Source of the DNA: Lycocorax pyrrhopterus obiensis
Lineage: Eukaryota; Chordata; Aves; Passeriformes; Paradisaeidae
Assembly: GCA_014706295.1 (NCBI GenBank)
Contig: JACSVZ010000008.1
Location: forward strand, 3,908,848 to 3,972,847
DNA: 64,000 nucleotides
Direction: 5' to 3'
The notes under the pieces were generated by a model, which saw only the letters and a program-made list of their open reading frames with translations, did not search any database and was not told the origin of the DNA. Below are positions 11,816 to 64,000 of the stretch, piece by piece (position 1 is the stretch's first letter; each line of letters begins with the position of its first letter). Position numbers and translations under genes: made by a program.

Positions 11816-14800
11816 ATAAATTAATCTTTCCACCAGCCTGGTTCCCAACTGAAACAATTTCTTCCCCCACTACTCTATTTCCTGAACATATCTGTTAGAA
11901 ACCTTAAGAAAAAAAAATCTACAATTCTTCAGATGAACCTGAAAGCAGGACTTTCCCCCCAGTCTTTGCAAACCTGGAATTATTTTAACAGTAGACTTTC
12001 TGTGCATTGGAGAGAGAAGATGGGTGTCAGGTACAGGTGTCCTCATCAGAAGGTCAGAATGATTCCACCCGTGCTGACAAAGAGTGTTTGAATCTGGGAT
12101 GGCCCTGGGTTAATGGCATCCCTTTGAGCTTGAAATCAGCACTTTCTCCCTAAGTGCAATGTGAATTGCTTAGCGCTTGGATCTGTCTAATGATTGAGAT
12201 AATATCACTCATTAGCTCTAGTAACAATGGCCCTGGCTCACCAAAGTATTTCAATATGCAAATTGCATCACTGAGGCCAGTGGGGAATCACTCCCTTGAA
12301 GTTAAATACGTGGTTTAGTACTTGGGCCAACTGGATTCCCAATGCACTCAGGGAAGTAGAGATGTTTTGTCATGTTCAAAAGACAGGTACTTACTCTTGG
12401 TTTGGGGTTTTTTAAAATAAATTGCAAGAGCTGTGGTGGAAAGACACTCGAGCTTACACGTTAACTTTCAGTAGTGGGGTAAAGGATGAGTAAAGGATGC
12501 CAGGTTTGCATGGCAGCTGGTAGGAAGTATCCAGGATTGTATATTCTGCCCTTCAGGCAGCTGGGAAATTTTTGCCAAATCTTTATTTCCCTTTAGTGAA
12601 CATATTAAAACATGTAACAGTGGAACTGAACCTTTGTGATCCTTCTTTTCCATCTGGAAGTACATCTGTGGAGATGTACCCACAAAATGGCCTTAATGGG
12701 CCAGCAGAAAACATTTCTGGAGGGCTCCAGACAAAGTACATCCAGTGGGTGCAGTGGAGACCAAAGCACAAGTACAGGAAGCAAAGGAATTAGTCAGTGA
12801 AACCAGACTTTTTCCACACTCCACATTTTCCTCTTCTGACAACATATTTCATGCCTTCAGAATCCAGTATGGTTTAAAAAAACCCAAACAAACCAATGTC
12901 ATTTCCTTATAATTAAACAGGAGAAGAAAGTTTGTGATGAAAAGGTTAAACATGGAATCATCAATGATACAGGTGGAAGTTTGTCATCTGGTAACCAGCA
13001 ATGGTAGCAAAAAGTGTTATCACATCCTCTCTGAGCAGCAGTCTGAACCGAACATGGGGGTTTCTCTGCTTTTCTAAAGAGAATTGTTCAAGAAGGGTTT
13101 CTTTCTTGGATCAAAGGATCCCCTCCCAGAAATATTGTCTATGTCTTGCACTCATTTATGCAGCTGCTGCTGGAAAATGAGCCTAATTCTTCATCTGAAG
13201 AGTCTGACCACAATAGCTGAATGAAGTGAAAATGACCAAAGAAAAAGAATATAAATGGTGCCATTCTCAACCCCTGCCACTGGCCTCTGGGAGAACACAG
13301 AAAGCAAAGCAGAAAGCACTGGCATGCCGAGCTCCCGCAGCCCCAGCGGGCAGCATCTGGGCACACATTCCTGGTGCGCCACTGAGGAACTCTTCCCAGG
13401 CTCCAGGGAGGGAACTTGCAAAACATCTCCAGCAAATCTTCAGGAAGGGCCTCCTTCTCCTTTCACTCTGCTGCCATTTCCCAAGCTTCTCCACTCTCAG
13501 ACTCACTTTCTGGCTATCAACCAAGGAGTTTGACCCTTGAAGTGGTAGACAAAAGGTTTCACATGAAAACAGCCAGGCAGAATTGACAGGAATCAACAGC
13601 AACAGCAGCCTGGTTACAGGTTTTCGTAGGGACTGAGCCTGAAACTAAACTGCCACACTCAGGGTGGTACAGACCCAGCTGCCCCCTTTGGGTTTCTTTT
13701 GACATGCAAGGAGCTTAGGTTTGGGAAGAGGAGCAGCTCGGTATGGTGTCACTGATTCGAGACCTCTTGTCTATCCCCAGCACCTGATGAGATTGTATCA
13801 ATATTGGGGCTGTAGAACAGCAATCCAAAATGGTTATCCGGTACTTCAATGAAAATCCCAGGCTATAATCTGCAGCGGCCACAGGGAACACTTGTCACCA
13901 TGACAGGGTACCATACACATTTTCCCCGCAGTAGCTAAGTCTCTGCTGACCCAAGTCAGGTACTTTCAAGAGTTCTGGCAATTTCACTTCAAGGTCCCTC
14001 ACACCTCAGGCAAGAGCTTTCTCACAAATACAGCAGTCAAAAAGCAAGCTAAGAAATAAAACAGGTACAGCACCACCTTGAGAGTCCTGTAGTCAGGACA
14101 AGGTAACAGATGTGCACTCGCTTTGCTCTTGGATCAGATAAAAACAACCAACAACAATCCCATGCAGTGCAATAACAAATACCAGCTACACAAAAACCAT
14201 GCTACACAGACCAAAGGGAACAGGAAGCTTTGGCAGGTTCTCCTAGGGATGTCTATGTTTTTAAGGATTAAGAATAGCGAGGATTTTTAGAAGGGACTGA
14301 AGCATTCAAACATCCTTCCTTGCAGCTGAATGCTTCAAGATCAGAGCAGGAACTCACTGCTGGTACTATAACCTTCCAAACCCAAAGCACGAGGAGTACA
14401 CCTGGCTGGGCCTTTAGTAACTGCTTTCTTTAACAGGTGTGCAATTAAAACACAATTGGAACATCAGCTGTTCCAATTAGCTCAGATTCACAGCTGCAAA
14501 GCCTTTTAACAGGGAGCTGGGGCTTATATTAACAACGTTTATTACTGAGAAAACCAACAGGAATCCCTCAGTGCTCTGCGGTTCATTTTCTTTCCGTGCC
14601 GTTTCAGCTCCAGTGCGCCAAGCATCTCATGAAAACATCATGCATGGAAACGTTTCATCCCAAGGACAATGTTGGCATGAGAACAAATGGTTATAAATAC
14701 CATGAATTAGTTTAGGTTGAAAGTTGCAAGTAGCTTCCTAACTGTGAGAGCACTGGAGTCAGAACAGCTTGCAGGGTGGGGAGAGAAGGGACGCAGGGCA

Positions 14801-14920
14801 GTGAAAACCGCACTGGCTTTTAGATGAAATTCAGTAAATTTCTGAAAGGGTGAGGTAACAGATGGATTGCAGCAGTCGAGGTTGGGCTGGGTTCCTTGGG
14901 CAGTCCCCTTACTCTGTCGC

Positions 14921-14926
14921 TTTATT
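14921..14926 (-). terminator. Candidate poly(A) signal AATAAA
   Basis: Reads TTTATT on the plus strand, so AATAAA on the gene strand. It is the first perfect hexamer downstream of the stop codon. Use of this site is inferred; earlier ATTAAA variants could serve instead. Confidence 0.35.
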
Positions 14927-16135
14927 ATGATGGTACTAAAAGGCTGTATGGAATAATCTAGAGAAACAACTGATTAATAGTTTGTGAACAGATGAATAGT
15001 TGAGTATAGGGGGGATCGTGGTGGTGACCCCTTCCACTGGCACAGCTGTAGCCAGCAGAAGCCGAATTCTTGTTGTAGTGGCAGCATCGTGCAAAGAGCA
15101 GGACTTCGGTGGATCGGTCTCACTAATGAATCAGCACTCGTGTTTCTCCTTTGGGATCATTAAATACTGGTAGCTTCCCCCTGAAACTCCTGGGTTGCCC
15201 ACTGCCTTTGCCCCCTATGTGAAGGACCAAGGCAAGTGGACATGTTTTAGGGAATAGATTTAGACTTCCACTTTTCCCCTCATTTTCTAAGGAAAGCACA
15301 CTTATGTTCACTTTAGTCTGGCAGTATTTTCCTCTCTGGGTAGTTTAGACTTGAGACATCAACAAAGGTAGGTCAGGAAGGATAATTAAGATGTGCATAT
15401 GCAAATAATAATTACACACTCTGAAAATTTGCATGTGACCTTTGGTTAACATTTTAAAAAGTCATATGGATTGATTTCACTAATATACGTTTGTTAGGCT
15501 ACCGAGGTATATGCTGCGTTATGCTTAATTTTAAATAAGGCTTTAATTAAGCTGCTTCAAGGCCTACAATTTAGAAAGGGATTAGAATTTCTTGCCAACC
15601 AGGGCTTGTTGTTAGGAGGGTTATTCCAGCTCATGAGAGGATAATTATAAATCATGGAGTCTCTACGTTCCCAGTGCACGGGGACTACCATGAGGTTTTT
15701 CAGCAACACTTTAATTCATCACAACAAAAGTGTTAATATTTCACTTTAATAAAAAATACATAATATTTTGAAATATTCTTGAATGATCCAGCTTGAAAAA
15801 TGAAAATGACCTTTAAATCTATACAGGGCAGTTCCTTTGGGCACTTTTAATGCAATAATTTACTAAGTTCCTATATTCATCATGTGTGCACAAATACCAT
15901 GTAAATATTACAGCTGTACTCCATGACAAAACAAGCATAATGCAGACATAGAATCATACAGAGAACTGACAAATGGGGAAAAAAGGGAGATCTAGTATTT
16001 TCTGTACAAAAAAATATGCCACTTTATGATAATTTGTAAAAATGCATAACTTCCGGCATTTCAGAGAAGAACACTGTATAAAAATAAATATTCTATGTAC
16101 AGTAACACACACAGGCCAATCCAGGGTTAGAATCA

Positions 16136-16138
<3 letters not shown>
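14921..16138 (-). other. COL13A1: COL13A1 terminal exon: stop codon and 3' UTR
   Basis: The acceptor TTTTGCAG precedes TGATG on the minus strand, so joining to exon 39 gives AAG-TGA and an immediate stop at 16138-16136. The rest is 3' UTR. Its end is uncertain. The nearest canonical AATAAA on the minus strand is at 14921-14926; ATTAAA variants occur earlier near 15846 and 15745. The AT-rich block 15380-15960 is typical of UTR sequence. Confidence 0.7.
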
Positions 16139-62314
<46,176 letters not shown>

Positions 62315-64000
62315 CTGGGAAGGATGGAACAGAGACAGCAGTTTAGAGGAACTGAAATGAATTTTGATGGACCCTAAGTCCTATCTACAGAGCCTTTCCT
62401 CCAGCCTCTGACCAATTACCCTACAACTCTCTGAAGAGATACCCAAGTGTCTTGGGAAGGAGGGGAAATCTCTCATCCCCACTGCAATTTGTGTAGGGCC
62501 AAGAAAATGCTGGAGCAGCTCCAGTTTGGACTGCAAGCAGTTTCCTTGAAGTTTCTACATTAATTAAATGGGTGTCCCTAGCCCATATGTTAGGCTTTTG
62601 GAGTATATTCCAGAGGCTGAGCTCATTTTATGGCAATTCTTGCTGCCATAAACCTGAGATGTTTAATGCAGGGTGCTGTTCTGTGCAAGACAAGCCTTGC
62701 AGGTCACTGGTGTCTGAATATAACCATCCCTCTCCTCTTCCTCCTCCCCTCATCTTATGTCTCAGCTCATTCATTTTCCTCACAAATAATGCTGGAGATG
62801 ATTTTATTTTTCTCTGCTGGTTTTTTTTGTTTGGTTGGTTTTTTTTCTATCCTCTGAGAGCTAAGAGAAAAAGGAGAGTTAGGCTGTGTGATGAGAGGAA
62901 CATGAACATCAAGACTTTTCCTCCCGCCTCTTCCTGTCCAGCTAGCTACGGCTACCAGTTTGGGACCAGGTACAGCAAACACTGGCTTGGGATATGCTTG
63001 GCAGCTTCTTCATCCTCTACTTAAAAACACACACAAAAAAAGAGAAAACGTCCTGGCTGTTAATTTTTCATAGTTCTTCAGTTTTTGGGACCTGTGACAT
63101 CCCAGGTCACAGTTACCGTAGCTTTGTTGGTATCCAGGAAAGATACCACTTCACTTAAGGATTTTTCAAACTGTTTCCCAAAAAAAGCATGAGCCAGGTC
63201 AGGAAGCATATGGCCCATATGGCCCAGACTTCAGCAAATCTTGAAGCACACTCATGAAGATAGGAACAGCCGGACGAGGTAAATCCTGTGCCAGCTCATC
63301 AAGTGACCACTGTGGCATCTTGCCTACCCTGAAAGCTGTGCTGTGATGCCAAAATGCCCAGCTTCCTTATGTGTTCTCTCATTTTGGGGAAGAAAATGCT
63401 TTCTTCAGCAATTTGAGCTACCATGACTGGACTGTTGGAGTCCCTCAGGAGTTTCCTAGGAATAAGCTGGGCATAAACAAGGTGCATCTCTGCCTTAACC
63501 AGAGTGATCCCATGTGGTGCTGAGGGAAGGGAAGGGGAAGGAGGGGATGGGCCTCCTGGGCTGTGAGGGTGAGGTTTGCCACAGTGAAGCAATGACAATC
63601 CTTTGGGAGAGACCTCAGAGCTACGCTGATAGGGAAAACCTTCACCTTCAGGCAACACCTCCAGCCCCCCTCTGTCTGCAGAGAGACTCAGTGAAGGTTT
63701 ACCCCTGCAGAGGATGGGCCCAAATAGCCTCTTTGCAGGGTTTGAGGATGCCCCTACCACAAAATGCCTCATGTTGCGCTGAAGAGTTCTGGTTTTGTAT
63801 GCAATGCTAGCAGGACTTAATCACATTTGCACTGTTTCTTTAGTTCTGCGAGGTTGAACTTGGTCAGCTTTGCTTTGCAAGATACACACAAAACCACCTG
63901 GTCCTGTTGGCCAGTGACCAGAAGGGAAGATAGGCTATAAATTAAAGGATCTGTCCACCGCTGGCTTCTGAAAAGGCAAGAAGCAAGGAGAGCTGAGCCA
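62315..64000 (-). other. COL13A1 intron (part), no exon found
   Basis: I searched the minus strand for the preceding COL1 exon (human ends GPRGPP) and found none with glycine register and splice sites. Contains a T-rich stretch near 62820-62850 and no recognised repeat. Confidence 0.6.

Larger units (their letters stand above)
2601..14920. other. Intergenic region, no supported gene
   Basis: About 12 kb, AT-rich, between the CpG island and the end of COL13A1. Open frames are short, lack splice context and show no family motif. It holds the CR1 remnant at 11285 and a low-complexity C- then A-rich run at 11744-11815. No tRNA, rRNA or snRNA-like element was recognised. Part of the right end could be extended COL13A1 3' UTR. 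Confidence 0.6.

Noticed and set aside
2601..14920. A second protein-coding gene between the CpG island and COL13A1
   Set aside because: Open frames are below about 112 codons, with no motif, no periodicity and no paired splice sites. Nothing to support a gene.
63870..63940. Minus-strand reading with GPTGPGG near 63900
   Set aside because: The glycine spacing is wrong and no acceptor/donor pair frames it. It does not match the expected upstream exon.

Overview
This window is vertebrate nuclear DNA, most likely from a bird. It has very short coding islands separated by GT-AG introns, no bacterial-style gene packing, a CpG island, and CR1 LINE 3' fragments of the avian type (about 250-605, 11285-11330 and 26435-26770). 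No bacterial, phage or plasmid feature was seen.

The main content is most of one gene on the minus strand, from beyond 64000 down to roughly 14920. I identify it as COL13A1, collagen alpha-1(XIII), a type II transmembrane collagen. I could place 39 coding exons plus a terminal exon that starts with the stop codon. They encode Gly-X-Y repeats interrupted by three diagnostic non-collagenous segments: NC2 (CAEYPHR, EYLSTTLAALRSNQILTLK, LLPLLNSVRLA; 54347-58226), NC3 (DEMMDYDGNISEALQ plus EIRTLALM; 34657-35339) and NC4 (GLDAPCPL plus GEDGLPVQGCWNK; 16740-20906). These agree in order and sequence with human COL13A1 as I remember it. The 5' exons (cytoplasmic part, membrane anchor, NC1 and the start of COL1) lie beyond position 64000. 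Joined together, the exons here give about 682 codons. Every internal coding exon is a multiple of three in phase 0, so any exon can be skipped or included without a frameshift.

Layout by plus coordinates: 1-1370, repeat-rich flank (CR1 fragment, then an LTR-like segment with a TATA box); about 1370-2600, CpG island promoter, probably for the neighbouring gene (MACROH2A2 by remembered human synteny; not proven here); 2600-14920, intergenic DNA with no supported gene; 14920-16138, COL13A1 terminal exon and 3' UTR; 16740-62314, COL13A1 coding exons; 62315-64000, intron.

No clearly new biological system is visible. The most interesting points are a pair of adjacent 3' exons (20820-20906 and 19794-19871) that both encode the NC4 start GLDAPCPL with mostly different synonymous codons, several in-frame exons that I do not recall from the canonical human isoform, a stop codon that exists only after the last splice, and a 24-bp tandem duplication just upstream of the last splice acceptor.
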